Positions 1 to 10,399 of a stretch of 64,000 bases of DNA are shown here, one piece after another; positions within the stretch are counted from its first letter, which is position 1; each line of letters begins with the position of its first letter. The DNA is taken from the NCBI GenBank assembly GCA_030323885.1, contig CM059186.1:21774849-21838848 (forward strand). The letters are read 5' to 3'. The translations under genes and the position numbers were made by a program. The stretch is from Branchipolynoe longqiensis (Eukaryota; Annelida; Polychaeta; Phyllodocida; Polynoidae). Under the pieces are notes generated by a model. It had not been told where the DNA came from. It saw only the letters and a list, made by a program, of their open reading frames with translations, and did not search any database.

Positions 1-498
1 GCGGGCAACACGTGGGCTGCGGCGGGCACCACGTGGGCGGGGGGGGGCGGCGGAGAGGGTTGTCGGGCGTCCCGCTCCCCACGGGCCGGGGGAGGCGCAC
101 GCACGTGGTGAGCGTCGCGCTCGGCGCCCTGCCGTGCTATGTCCATGATCGCATCCTGAATGGCCGCCATGCGGGTATCCATTCTAGCCTCCATCCGCGC
201 CTCCATCTGTCGGAGCTTGGCATCGACCCCACTGCCGGGGGAGGTCGGTCGGGCCCCGATCGCCGGGGAGGGGCTCCCGGTCCGCGCGCGCGACCGGGGA
301 CGCCGGAGACCGCTGCCCCGCCGGGATGTATGAGTCGTCAGTGTCCTGGGGAGTGCTGCTCCGCGCTCCCCTGCTGTCTCCCAGGTCCAGCTTAGGTAGT
401 ATCCCGGTGGCGGCGGAGGGTCCTCCCTTCGCCTTGTTCTTGGACCCCGGGGGCCTCCCGGCCTTCCTGCTCTTACCTGAGGACCCATTTCTCGGCAT
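1..498 (-). pseudogene. partial Gag-like ORF of a retroelement
   Basis: The ATG lies at 498-496 and the ORF runs left off the window. The N-terminus is basic (MPRNG, then a K/R/G-rich stretch like GRPPGSKNKAK), followed by a Pro/Ser-rich linker. The start frame hits a stop at about 184. A second frame, offset by one base from about 270 downwards, continues with VDAKLRQMEARMEARMDTRM and further helix-prone sequence, so there is one frameshift near 240-280. This architecture (MP..G start, basic, Pro-rich, then a GVDA-coiled-coil block) matches the N-terminus of the Gag-like ORF at 41401-42589 in this window (GVDANTAAILQALERI), so I infer a diverged relative of that element. No RT or recombinase is visible because the element is cut by the window edge. 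The coiled coil is seen; the Gag assignment is inference by analogy. Confidence 0.5.
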
Positions 499-830
499 GT
501 TGTGTGTGCGTCGGTGGTTCCGACGGTGCCAAAGAAAGTTAGGTGTGGTCAGTCCTGTTGTTGGGAGCGGAGTGACCAGTGGTGTGTGTGTTAGGGAGGA
601 GCTGGTGTGTGTGAGTGGTTGTGTGCTCAGCGAGCAGCAGGCAGGCAGGGAGCAGTGAATGTAGGTCGAGTGAGTAGGGGGGTGGTGCAGTGAGGAGTGT
701 GGGTACCCCCCTTTGAGTCCGCCGCCCCCCCCCCCGGCCACGGGGGAGGGGGGGGAGAGGGGGGGTCCAACGGCCTCGCCGACCCGTGCACCCCGCAATG
801 ACCCCGAATGACCCCATGGTCATTCACCAC
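499..830 (-). other. GC-rich leader of the left-edge retroelement
   Basis: GC-rich sequence upstream (on the minus strand) of the Gag-like ATG at 498. It contains GT/CA-rich and C/G homopolymer tracts (about 721-765). No TATA box is obvious, unlike the promoter of the related element at 41.07 kb. It ends abruptly at the AT microsatellite from 831, which may have destroyed or replaced the element's terminus. Confidence 0.35.
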
Positions 831-990
831 AATTATATATATTATATATATTATATATATTATATATATTATATATATATATATATATTATATATATATA
901 TATATATTATATATATTATATATATTATATATATTATATATATTATATATATTATATATATTATATATATTATATATATTATATATAATA
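831..990. repeat. AT microsatellite, roughly 10-bp period
   Basis: Nearly pure A/T made of ATATATATT-type units repeated about 16 times. Apparent Ile/Tyr-rich ORFs over it are artefacts. Confidence 0.95.
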
Positions 991-1089
991 GGTGTCTATT
1001 TATAGACATATTGAGTACATAGATAAATACTCAAATTATTATTGTTAGATCAAAGTCGTCACAAGTCGTGTGGTAAAAAAAATTTCTTG

Positions 1090-1490
1090 AAATTTATAGG
1101 CGATTGCCCTTTGAGTGATGAGTTGCAGCCATTGGAGAACCGCAGGCGTGCCTAGGTGGGGAATCGACCCCACGTCCTCCTACCCGAGAAGCGAACGCAA
1201 TAGCCACTGGGCCATGCCGTCTGATAATCGGAGTCGGCGGCCATCCATTTGGCCCGATCAGAAGAAGGCCTTTCGCCGCACAATGCAGATTAAATTTGGT
1301 TGTTGTTTTACATCCTGGGTATATCAGGACGGGTACCAACTTTTGACAGTGCATACTCATGGTTACTTTATAGTGCTGTCCCACTGGGAGACCAGCCTGC
1401 CAGCATCATGACCCACACTCAGTCACATTATCCTGACACTGAGCCAACCAGTCCTTGCCCTATCCTAATAATGCAGAGCGCCTTTCAGAT
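1090..1490 (-). repeat. tRNA-like SINE head followed by SINE-3 fragment
   Basis: On the minus strand 1225-1146 folds like a degenerate tRNA: box A-like TGGCCCAGTGGCTATTGCG and box B-like GGGTCGATTCCCC. To its right, 1299-1485 is a minus-strand copy of the SINE-3 body (tail near 1305-1330, CTCAGTCACATTATCCTGAC at 1418-1437). It is not an intact tRNA gene because the anticodon arm is poor. Confidence 0.6.
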
Positions 1491-1499
1491 TAAGAACCA

Positions 1500-1910
1500 T
1501 GTAGGGTGACCGTTCCTTCCCATATAGGCATAGAAGCGAATTACACTGACCTTCCTTAGGTGAAATGCCACATACACAAGTAGGGTGATTGCATCAAGCA
1601 GCCTAGATAAGCTAATGTTAGGACTTTCACCCAGCCATGGCAGTTGTGTCGGTTCGAAGTTCCTGCTTGCCCCCCTTCCAAAAAAAAAAGAAAGAATTAA
1701 GCAACAAAAAATCCACTTACTTATAGGCTTCCTCTTTAAAAATATAAAAAATGTCGCGTCTTGTACTTAAATAGATAAACAGACCGATAGTGTAAAAGGT
1801 GTTATCAATACCTGTTGTTGTGCACTCTCCTAGACGGGCATGGGTAATTTAACGAGGGCATTAATTCATTACTCCTAATAGCATTATATCCTTAAAAGAA
1901 TTATACTTGT
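1500..1910. other. no gene seen
   Basis: AT-rich sequence with an A-run at 1680-1689. No coding signal, repeat family or RNA gene recognised. Confidence 0.6.
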
Positions 1911-2122
1911 CAGGGGCGTAGCTAGGCGTACGCGCGTACGCCAAAACGTCCACATCGTTTTGTAAAAAAATAGTAAAGAGAGAGAGAGAGAGAGGAGGCA
2001 TGTAGTAGTCCGGAGTGTCGAAAACTAAAATGTGTAACACCTGCCAGCTTAAGCTTAAGCGGCCCCCTAAACCCCTGCCGAAATTAGGAGTACACACCGT
2101 TAAAGGTCTAGCTACGCCCCTG
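1911..2122. mobile_element. TIR-13: hAT-like MITE
   Basis: Starts CAGGGGCGTAGCTAG and ends CTAGCTACGCCCCTG, perfect 15-bp terminal inverted repeats, total 212 bp. The CAGGGGCGTAG start is typical of hAT transposons. The flanks share CTTGT on both sides (1906-1910 and 2123-2127), shorter than the usual 8-bp hAT target duplication. The interior carries a palindrome of GTACGCGCGTAC type and an AG run (1977-1993). No transposase, so non-autonomous. Confidence 0.75.
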
Positions 2123-2127
2123 CTTGT

Positions 2128-2775
2128 TGCTCCCTAGCCTGGTGCTCAGCATTGCTCGTTTGTCTGTTGGGATTTTACGTGCTAGACGGGTACTGACTTG
2201 TGACAATGCACACAACATATGCTGTCCTACTAGGAGACCAGGCCACCCGAACCGTGACCCGATATCTCATTCAGTCACATTATCCTGATATTGTGCTATT
2301 CTGCTAAACAGTCCTTGTCATATTCTATTAATGGTGGACGCCAGGCTAGGTACTGCAAGTATCAATTTTGTTGGTTCATTGGTTTGACTCGGCCGGGATT
2401 TGAACCCCCGACGTTCCACATGGGAAGCCTGTGCTCTTTGCGATTCGGTGTCCGGTCTCAGCATTAGTAGGATAGGACAAGGAGCAATGGAATATGGATT
2501 GACTGTTTGTTGGAGTTTTACGTCCTGGCAACATCAAAAGGTCATATCAGGATGGGTACCGACTTGTGACAGTGCGCACTCATGGCGACTTTATGGTGCT
2601 GTCCCACTGAGAAACCATTCCGCCAGCACCATGATCTCATATCCCACTCAGTCACATTATCCTGACACTGAGCCAACCAGTGTTTGCCCTATCCTAATAA
2701 TACCGAGCACCTGGCTTGGTATACATTTTTAAGTCATCGGTTTGACTAGACCGCGGTTCGAATCCGCGGGTTCGA
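2128..2775 (-). repeat. two consecutive SINE-3 copies
   Basis: Two minus-strand SINE-3 copies, about 2165-2455 and 2500-2770, with a plus-strand SINE-3 scrap near 2130-2155. Each shows the tail (TTTTACGTCCTGGCAACATC type), the ATCCCACTCAGTCACATTAT block, and a degraded tRNA-like head (box B near 2396-2405 and 2755-2775). Confidence 0.7.
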
Positions 2776-2995
2776 AACTCAAAACCATCCAATTTTTCGC
2801 CATTTCAATTTCGTCGATTTACAGCTGCATAATCCGATGGTTTTTAATTTGTAGATCGATAAATGTATTTTTAACTTACTTTAGTTTTAAATAATCTTGA
2901 TTATAAAGAGGGTTAAATTTAGAGATATTTGAAGTGGAAACACCAGATTCATTTTGATACGCACACATAAATGGCAGATATAAACGATATACTGC
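2776..2995 (-). repeat. TIR-1 fragment
   Basis: About 2825-2945 matches the right half of the TIR-1 MITE in reverse: AGCTGCATAATCCGATGG, then TAACTTACTTTAGTTTTAA and GAGATATTTGAAGTGGAAAC. Confidence 0.55.
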
Positions 2996-3000
2996 AGTGT

Positions 3001-3295
3001 TCTCTGTGGCGGAGTGGTTAGAGTGTCTGACTTTTTTCTAGGTCAGACTCATAATCTGAAGGTTGGTGGTTCGATTCCCTGTGCCAATTTGGATTGCTAC
3101 CATGTGTAAAACTTACAGCGTCATCAAAGGCCAGTTGCCCTCGTACCATGTTTATGTGGTGTGGGAGGTAAAATTTTCCCTGGGTCAGTAAAAGTGTAGC
3201 CTCAGGGTTTCTATTGACAAACTGTCTAATGGTGAAAACAAGTCTATTTAGACTTATCCATGATAGGCAGTATAAATGGTCAAGAAAGAAAATTA
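3001..3295 (+). repeat. SINE-2, near full-length
   Basis: tRNA-derived head 3006-3087, with box A-like TGGCGGAGTGGTTAGAGTG and box B GGTTCGATTCC. It is followed by a body with CATCAAAGGCCAGTTGC, GTCAGTAAAAGTGTAGCCTC and GACTTATCCATGATAGGCAG. The same unit recurs reversed at 9806-10108 and 14655-14965, and 5'-truncated at 52612-52800, so it is a dispersed SINE rather than a tRNA gene. Confidence 0.85.
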
Positions 3296-3299
3296 CCTC

Positions 3300-3800
3300 A
3301 CCAGAGTAATAAATATCGCTCAGCTAATTGCTACTTGTCTTTTGTATCCTTAATTTATGCTGGACATTCTGGGTCTGTTGACCTGATTCCTTTTAGTTCG
3401 GATTATTATTAATTAGTGATCGTTCTGATCACTGCTCCTCTGTTAATCGGCGCTGCCAACGTGCATCATTATACTCCATTGATGCTTCGCCATGTATCGC
3501 TTGTTAATACACAGGGTTTTTTCTGTGCCTACCATACACAATTTATATTAATCTTGATGGTTTTTACTAACTTTGGTCGCTTCGACCCAAGTGGCATCCA
3601 TTTTGAATCATGTAATTGCGAGTGTTGTTAACTCTGCCATTAGATAGCGCCACCAATATGGTTGACCAAATAATCGTACAGATGGATTCCACCAGATGGC
3701 AGCACTATTCTGAAACAGGACCATGCTCGAGTCCAGGATATAGCAGCGAACATAGATATACACATAGTCTCTGAATATGGTCAGAGAATATATAGTCTGT
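3300..3800. other. no gene seen
   Basis: AT-rich unique-looking sequence between SINE-2 and a TIR-3 copy. No ORF with recognisable domains. Confidence 0.55.
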
Positions 3801-3810
3801 GAATCCATAT

Positions 3811-4055
3811 ATGAAGAGTTCAGATGCAAAACCATGTAAACACCAATAAATAAATTGAATTAAAATAAAAAAGATTTACCACAAGGCAAGTTTAATTCTC
3901 ACTAAATTTAACTTGTCTTATGATGAAATTATTATGGACCAATGACACAACAAAATAGGAATGTAAAAAGAAATAATTGTTTGATGGTTTAATTCCAATG
4001 TTTATGTCTAATTTTGGAGTGACGTTTACAGGGTTTTGCTATTGAACTCCTCATA
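3811..4055. mobile_element. TIR-3 MITE copy
   Basis: Left end GAAGAGTTCAGATGCAAAAC, right end GGGTTTTGCTATTGAACTCC: imperfect inverted termini around an AT-rich core. A second copy at 33236-33472 shares the interior (TTCTCACTAA, GATTCCAATGTT) and has better-preserved termini. A fragment lies at 12717-12800. About 240 bp and non-coding. Confidence 0.7.
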
Positions 4056-4154
4056 TAATGACAGTTCAACAAAATATTGGTTCTGGGATTGATGCGGAGC
4101 GTAGCTTTAAGTTTAACCCACACAGCACAGCACGGTGAAACTTTTATGTATCTA

Positions 4155-4287
4155 CCTGACTGGTACCCGGCTGCATTGGTACTCTGTAGCCAATGGGCTG
4201 CCAGCTACAGGCTAAGGTCACCCGACTGGTACTCGGCTGCATTGGTACTCTGTAGCCAATGGGCTGCCAGCTACAAGCTAAGGTCAC
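4155..4287. repeat. 66-bp tandem duplication
   Basis: Two copies, period 66, of a segment starting CTGACTGGTACCCGG and including CATTGGTACTCTGTAGCC. Only a few substitutions separate them. Confidence 0.85.
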
Positions 4288-4301
4288 CTGACTGATAGCC
4301 G

Positions 4302-4586
4302 GTGTGGCGTTTTCAGCCGTGTACCCTGCTCAGCCGTGTGATTAGACTCAAACTCAAGGCATTGTCAATGGTCGTGAGTAATCTTCATACAGAAAATACA
4401 GAACAAGTGAAATATCTCTAAAACCACACCACCTATTAACAAATCGCTCGGTACACATATAGAAAACATCTTTACCAAAAACATTATATTAAATTTATAA
4501 GGTTAGTGACTCACGACCATTGACAATACCTTGAGTTTGAGTCTATGCACACGGCTGAACACGGTACACGGCTGAAAACGCCACAC
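4302..4586. mobile_element. TIR-5: long-arm foldback element
   Basis: About 80-bp inverted arms (4302-4382 and 4503-4586) around an AT-rich spacer of about 120 bp. The outer ends are GTGTGGCGTTTTCAGCCGTG and its complement. The arms also hold the pair ACTCAAACTCAAGGCATTGT / AATACCTTGAGTTTGAGTCT. No coding capacity. As RNA it would form a long hairpin. Confidence 0.8.
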
Positions 4587-4598
4587 TGGATCAAAACC

Positions 4599-4606
4599 TA
4601 TAAATA
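4599..4606 (+). promoter_or_regulatory. candidate TATA box
   Basis: TATAAATA stands 60 bp before the ATG of the small ORF at 4666 and immediately right of foldback element TIR-5. A pyrimidine-rich stretch (4621-4640) in the expected start-site region follows. Functional status is inferred. Confidence 0.35.
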
Positions 4607-4665
4607 AGGGTGCAGGTCACATTCTCTCTCTCTTTCACCACAGCCACCACCAGCCAGTCCAGACC

Positions 4666-4926
4666 ATGCAGATGTATGCCTGTAGCAACTATGTTGAGAT
4701 TAAAACACCCACGTGGGTACAACGTTGTCTTCTTGTGGATGTTTCAGACACTGAGCCTACCAGGATAGCAGAAGTAGATAAGGGATATAGAAAAAAAGAT
4801 ACACAAACTTTTCAATGGGTTGAAGCTAGTCTATGTTATAATTATAAGCAACATGACATAAACAACAACCAGTGGTTCATGTGGTACAATACCAACAATT
4901 TAATAAATAATCAAGGAAAGACGTGA
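4666..4926 (+). CDS. hypothetical small ORF, 86 aa
   Basis: ATG at 4666, stop TGA at 4924-4926. The product is polar, with many Tyr/Asn/Gln (CYNYKQHDINNNQ near residues 57-69), a Cys-rich start, and no signal peptide or membrane segment. I do not recognise a family. Support for it being real: a TATAAATA 60 bp upstream, a CT-rich leader, and an AATAAA at 5358-5363 downstream, the layout of a single-exon transcription unit. Against: codon use is not distinctive, the length is modest and the setting is repeat-rich. It could be the 5' end of an unrecognised retroelement or chance. Confidence 0.25.
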   Translation: MQMYACSNYVEIKTPTWVQRCLLVDVSDTEPTRIAEVDKGYRKKDTQTFQWVEASLCYNYKQHDINNNQWFMWYNTNNLINNQGKT

Positions 4927-5700
4927 ATCATTTACAAGGACTCCCCACCAGGCCTTCCTGCTGGTTCAGGTGATGTCTCTCCGAGGCAGAATCCACGTAG
5001 GAGTCAGCAAACCGCAGAGATCAGTGCGCATGCGTGGTGATGCTGTCATTGTTATTATTATAATTATTATAATGATTATATAATTGATCTGAGCTTCAGC
5101 AAGCACCCAGGCCACACTGTCTCTGTTTGCTGCGCCAAATGTCTCAAATATGTCTTGTCACGTGGGTAGAGAATATGGTCACGTGGGTAGATGTTAAATA
5201 CAAATGCAATCTAGTACATATATTGGTTGTTTTCAGTGAAATGATGGATTAATTAATTAATTAATTAACTAATACATTATGCAAGACCAGGAATTTATTG
5301 GATGGTGAAAGTGTGGAATTGTATTAAGTTTCTTCTTTTTTATTCTGTGTGTGTTGCAATAAAGCAATGAATGATAATGATGCTGATAGGGGACTAGAAA
5401 TATACCGGTATACTGCAAAAACATATTCAAAAGTGGTTAAAATGCATAGCAATTCTCAATGAAGAAGGGTTAGTTTAATTGTTATTCAAATAAGGCAATG
5501 CCTTAATTGGATAGGAGTATCTCACATCGAGCGCCATGATGATGATGATTAAGCAAAACATACAGGGCTGATGATGATGGTTATTATTTTTAACACAGGA
5601 GTGTTAATTAATTATGACAAATATTAAAATAGTAATCCTGAAGTACCTATGCAATGTGAACATGAGTTTATATTCGGTCTGGTGCCAATACAGGGATGGA
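4927..5700. other. possible 3' UTR, then no gene
   Basis: Moderately GC-rich to about 5030, then AT-rich with ATTA/TTAA runs (5046-5085, 5250-5270). AATAAA at 5358-5363 could serve the ORF at 4666. Nothing else is recognised; a few GAT repeats lie at about 5537-5550. Confidence 0.4.
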
Positions 5701-5705
5701 ATAAA

Positions 5706-6055
5706 AGTTACATAGTCCGATGAAAACATCAAATTTTCAAAAACCAGAACAATTATCGAGGTTTGATCGTTACATGTCTAACTTGGATACTGGTGCACTT
5801 ATTAAACATGTGGCACCACATAGAAGGGAATACTCAGACAATTTAATAGAACACGTTACTGCAGAAGCCTATGTTATTGGAGTTTTGCTGTGCTGCCAAA
5901 ATTAATTTTTATTGGTTGCACTTCAAATCTCTCAAAAGTTAGCCATTAAAAATAAAAGTTACTTCCAACTAAGGTAAGGTAGATTATAACGATCAACCTA
6001 ATATATTTATCCTTGAAAATGACAGAAACTCAAAATCATCGGACTGTGCAATTCT
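5706..6055 (+). mobile_element. TIR-1 MITE copy
   Basis: Begins AAGTTACATAGTCCGATGAA and ends ATCATCGGACTGTGCAATTC. TIR-1 ends in inverted AAAGCTGCATAGTCCGATG. The interior has the family blocks ACTGGTGCACTTATTAAAC, GAAGCCTATG and CTTCAAATCTCTCAAAAGTT. About 350 bp, no ORF. Confidence 0.75.
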
Positions 6056-6199
6056 AAGCAAGTTATTAATAGCACCACGCAATGAGGCGCGCAGGCGCTG
6101 GCGACTTGATGCTGCGTTTACACACCAGGTGGCAGTAGTTGATGCAGAATCCCCGACTCCCCAGTCGGAGAGGAAAGGTGTGGTGGTGGTAATGGTATC

Positions 6200-6456
6200 T
6201 GAGACTGTCTCAAAAGGTGCTAAGCAATATGGGACAAAACTTTGTCCATAGTAACGATCAACACACTATCTACTTATGCATTTGCTCAGGATAAACTGAT
6301 TTGTTTTTTACATGGTGTTTCATAATCCCAATAGAATACACATTGATTTGAAGCAAATGTCCTGGTGTTTCCAGTGTAACCGCTTCTGCGCTCTTTTGTG
6401 TCTATCATTACTATAGACAAAAAAACGAAGAGCTAGCACCTTTTGAGACAGGCTCA
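6200..6456. mobile_element. TIR-2 MITE copy 1
   Basis: Ends are TGAGACTGTCTCAAAAGGTG and CACCTTTTGAGACAGGCTCA, near-perfect TIRs of about 23 bp, length 257 bp. A second copy is at 54321-54576, inserted in a TA microsatellite, suggesting a TA target and mariner/Tc1-like mobilisation. Confidence 0.8.
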
Positions 6457-6459
6457 TCT

Positions 6460-6705
6460 ATCTTTGTGTAGGAATTATACTACCTGACCGATAGAATCAA
6501 TGGTAATTCTGTGATAATCCACACCTAGCACGGGTAGTACATGGATAACCTTGCAAATGATTATGTCATATGCCACGATGTTATACATATATCGTGTGAT
6601 TGGTATTTACATTGTACACATATAAACATACTTGCCTCTTTATACTTATGGGAGGGGTTTACCCGCTTATGCAGTTTTTAGTGTAATTAACGACTTCGTT
6701 GTTGC
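6460..6705. other. no gene seen
   Basis: AT-rich, unique-looking. No supported feature. Confidence 0.5.
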
Positions 6706-6712
6706 GCACGTA

Positions 6713-6746
<34 letters not shown>

Positions 6747-7235
6747 CAGATATATATATATAAAGATACATAAATATACATAACTATATATTTACATATA
6801 TATTATGCATATATATGTATATACATATATATCTATGGATATATGTATAAATATAAATATACATTTACATATATATGTATGTAAATATATGTATGCATAC
6901 ATATGTATGCATATATAAGTATGTATATATATATGTATGCATGTATGCTATATATGCATATATGTGTATACATACATGTGTATGCATAATATGCATGCAT
7001 ATATATACATGTACATATATATATATTTATGCATATACATATGCATGCATATATACGTATTTACAAATATACATATACCTTTATATACATATATCAATAT
7101 ATGCATATATATCCTACATCTAATACAGTATATATATATATATATATGTATGTATATATATATATGCATATATATTCATGTATGTGCAAATATGTATTTA
7201 TATATATATATATATATACATACATATATATGATT
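6706..7235. repeat. long AT/GCATATA microsatellite
   Basis: About 530 bp of TA, CATA, TGTA and TGCATA steps with frequent ATGCAT palindromes. The Tyr/Ile/His-rich ORFs on both strands are artefacts. Confidence 0.9.
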
Positions 7236-7737
7236 CGGAGCAATGGCTTTATTTTAATGAGGATACTGCAGTTAAATTATTTCGTTGAATTGCGATTCAA
7301 ACATAACATTATAATACATCATTGTTAAAGTTGACACTTAAATCAACTTCCCTTGAGATCAACACACACACAAACCACTTGGAATGCAGTGACCTCAGCA
7401 CTCAAACTGCACCCAGAGACAAACACATACACAGAGTCGGCTGAGAGGCGCCGCATATATACACAGGTATACACAGGTGTGTGGTTATATGCCATTTTTC
7501 TTTTAGTTTTTTTCGGCGGACAGGTAACAATTATATATATATACGTCATACCAATTAGGTAAATTAGAAAAGAGTGGGGTTCCCGAGGAACAGAATACGA
7601 GGATCCAGACTTTAATGCCGAGTTGCTTCTCATTATAAAACCAAGCCCTTCCCACATCCCTCCCCCGCCCCCCCCCCCCTTCAGTAAAACTTATTCATGA
7701 AATAACTACATACTGAGCCTTAGTAAGTTGGTGTTCA
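7236..7737. other. no gene seen
   Basis: Mixed sequence ending in a C-run (7663-7679). No recognised gene or repeat family. Confidence 0.55.
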
Positions 7738-8056
7738 CACACTGTCACTGTCACTGTCACTGTCACTGTCACTGTCACTGTCACTGTCACTGTCACTGTC
7801 ACTGTCACTGTCACTGTCACTGTCACTGACACTGTCACTGTCACTGTCACTGCCACTGTCACTGTCACTGTCACTGTCACTGTCACTGTCACTGTCACGG
7901 TCACTGTCACTGTAACGGTCACGGTCACGGTCACGGTCACTGTCACTGTCACTGTCACTGTCACTGTCACTGTCACTGGCACTGGCACTGGCACTGGCAC
8001 TGGCACTGGCACTGGCACTGGCACTTGCACTGTCACTGTGTCACTGTCACTGTCAA
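7738..8056. repeat. CACTGT hexamer array
   Basis: About 53 tandem hexamers. Most are CACTGT, and there are blocks of CACGGT (7915-7940) and CACTGG (7975-8022), showing local spread of variants. On the minus strand it reads as a Val-Thr/Val-Pro ORF, which I do not regard as coding. Confidence 0.95.
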
Positions 8057-8141
8057 TAAAGCATGCAGTCAGACACCTGGGAATTGTGGATATATGTGTC
8101 CAGAGATAGGGGTGGATTGGATTATATGTGGTATATCAACA

Positions 8142-8207
8142 TTGGAACTTCCGGTTATTGGAACTTCCGGTTATTGGAACTTCCAGCTATTGGAACTTCC
8201 GGTTACA
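8142..8207. repeat. 16-bp tandem repeat
   Basis: Four copies of GGAACTTCCGGTTATT, the third with an AGC change. Confidence 0.9.
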
Positions 8208-8878
8208 AACTTCCTATCCCACATGCCTACCTCCCTCCCTTCCTCCCCTGTACACCCACCAACACATTCTCTCTTTAAATAAATATAGACTTTATATGTA
8301 TAAAGAAAGATTGTGAGCAGGTAAATAATTGAGAGTATCCAACCCGACCGGTAACAGGTGGGGCCCGGGGAGGGGTGTTGGGGGTCTGTGACCCAGTCAC
8401 GTGACCCCAGAACCAGTTCTCTGTTCTTGGTTAATGACCGCTTTTGTTTGTTCCCTCCGTTTCTCACTGCCACTGGCACACCCATGTTGTATGTGTGCAT
8501 GGAATTCTGTCAACTGGGCCAATTAATAAACCAATCAATCAATTAATTAATTTACTGATGAATCAACCGAGTGAATGTAACCAATTCATAACTGATCAAG
8601 CAAACAGAAGACTAACCACACCTAATACAACCCCAACCCCCACCCCCACCACCACCGCGCCCTACCAAATCCCCTTCCACCAATTCCATCTCATCACCCT
8701 ACCTTCCAAATTCATCTACAGCCAACCCCCCTACACATCCACCCATCCATCCTAACCTCACCCTGCCCTCCTCAATCAACACCCCCCCCCCCAACTCTAC
8801 ACACCACCCTACCCCACCCCCACTCACCCAGAAACCCCCACCCACACATCCATACACCCATCAAACCCCAACGCATCA
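8208..8878. other. region downstream of vsx stop codon
   Basis: Very C/A-rich (8620-8870). Since vsx is on the minus strand, this is probably its 3' UTR and downstream flank. I did not identify a convincing minus-strand polyadenylation signal. Confidence 0.45.
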
Positions 8879-9348
8879 TCAGTTGGTCGGGTCTAAGGGC
8901 TCGCTGTCGCAACTGTCTGATTTGGTCGGCGGGTCAAAGCTACTGGAGAAGCCATCGTGCTGCGGCGGGCCTAGGTGCGACGACGGCGGCGGCGGTAAGC
9001 CGGGCGGCGGCGCCGGTACCCCGGGCGGCACGCCGGGCGGGGGCGGGCCGTGGTGAGGGCCGTGGTGGTCGACGGCGGCTGCGACTGCGGCTGCGGCGGC
9101 GGCTGCAGCGACGGCGGCGTCGGCGCTGGTGAGGCTAATGGCCTCGCGCATCTTGGCCGTGTAGCTCTGCGCCTTGGCTCGCAGCTGAGCGATGCTCTCG
9201 GACCGCAGCTCCTCCTTGTCGAGCGGCGGGGCGGGCGGCGACGGAGGCGGCTCCTTGTGAGGCCCGTCGTGCCCGTCCGTCGACTTGTCGTCATCGTCGT
9301 CGTCCTCGTTCAGCTTATGGGCCGCCTCGATCGACTTCTTGTGCATGC
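8879..9348 (-). CDS. vsx: Vsx homeobox protein, last coding exon (OAR-like motif)
   Basis: The acceptor ...CCCGCAG lies just right of 9348 and the stop TGA is at 8881-8879. The exon starts with two bases that complete a Ser codon with the previous exon, then reads MHKKSIEAAHKL. In vertebrate Vsx2/CHX10 the CVC domain ends APWLL-G-MHKKS; here Ser replaces Gly. Numbering from that Met: acidic run DDDDDD at 15-20; a Pro/His-rich linker; an OAR-like segment at 47-66 with core SIAQLRAKAQ, as in paired-like proteins; an Ala run around 77-91; and a Pro/Gly-rich tail ending LDPTN at 155. Vsx proteins are nuclear transcription factors of retinal progenitors, bipolar cells and other neurons. The exon is GC-rich against an AT-rich intron. 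The identity rests on continuity with the CVC exon at 13736-13916. Confidence 0.9.
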
Positions 9349-9534
9349 CTGCGGGAAGGGAGGAGGGACGGGGCGGGTTTGTATTATTATTTTGTTGTTG
9401 TAATTTTAATTTAAAAAAGGTAAGTTTTGTTATGGGCTCAATTACAATAGACTTTTTATTTTTTGGGGTATTTAAAAAAATAAATGTTCATTGTGGATTG
9501 TATGACCTACCAACATCTTTCGGTTCAGGTTGGC

Positions 9535-9645
9535 TTCTATATATATGTATACATATATATATATGTATATATATATGTTGCGCCATGTATACATGTACAT
9601 ACATTTGCACATACATATATGTATATGTATATACATACATGGCAG
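9535..9645. repeat. TATG/CATA microsatellite
   Basis: AT-rich alternating run with CATG steps inside the vsx intron. Confidence 0.8.
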
Positions 9646-9799
9646 TACAGTGAGAGACAGCTACAGTGTGAAGCGAGTGGTGGCACCACCATCAGAGCTC
9701 AGGTTGGGGAGGCTGGAGCAGTAGATGACTAGTCCAGTCTCCATCAGTCCATGAACTGAGTGAGTGCTCGGGGAACGGAGGGATATTGTTTTTTTGTTT

Positions 9800-10108
9800 T
9801 TTTTCTTGAAGATTTATACTGCCTATCATGGATAAGTCTGAATATACTTGTTTTCACCATTAGACAGTTTGTCCATAGAAAGCCTGAGCCTACACTTTTA
9901 CCGACCCAAGGGATTTTTAACTTCCCACACCACATAGACATGGTATGAGAGCAACTGGCCTTTGATGACACTGTAGGTTATACACAGCGGTGGAAATGCA
10001 AATTGGCAGAGGTGGGGGCATGGGGAATTGAACCACTGACCTTCAGATTAGGAGTCTGACCTAAAATAAAAGGCAGACACTCTAACCACTCCACCACAGA
10101 GAACACCA
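9800..10108 (-). repeat. SINE-2, near full-length
   Basis: Reverse of the 3001-3295 unit. The tail side begins CTTGAAGATTTATACTGCC and the tRNA-like head lies at about 10022-10105 (box B complement GGAATTGAACC, box A complement CACTCTAACCACTCCACC). Inside the vsx intron. Confidence 0.85.
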
Positions 10109-10132
10109 TTATACTCGTATACTCCTTATACA

Positions 10133-10135
<3 letters not shown>

Positions 10136-10170
<35 letters not shown>
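10136..10170. repeat. TA microsatellite
   Basis: Pure TA run directly beside the SINE-2 head. Confidence 0.9.
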
Positions 10171-10173
<3 letters not shown>

Positions 10174-10399
10174 TAGGTGTGTGTATATGTGTGGATTTCG
10201 CGGACAGAGTGAGGGCGATTGACCTGACAAGCTAATGTGTATACAGACAGGTGGCGCCACAATCGGCCTGTGGTTGCAAGAGGATAGGAGTCGATGACCA
10301 ATAATAATAATAAAAACATTACAGTAGATGACTGAGGGTCGAGAATCAAATAACTGAAGTGGAAATCTTCCGATTAATTATACACTCGTTTAATGGTGC

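Noticed and set aside
3006..3087. functional tRNA gene
   Set aside because: The same tRNA-like unit with the same downstream body occurs at several places, so it is a SINE head. The anticodon region is replaced by a T/C-rich insertion.
7695..8036. Val-Thr repeat protein on the minus strand
   Set aside because: A direct product of the CACTGT hexamer array.
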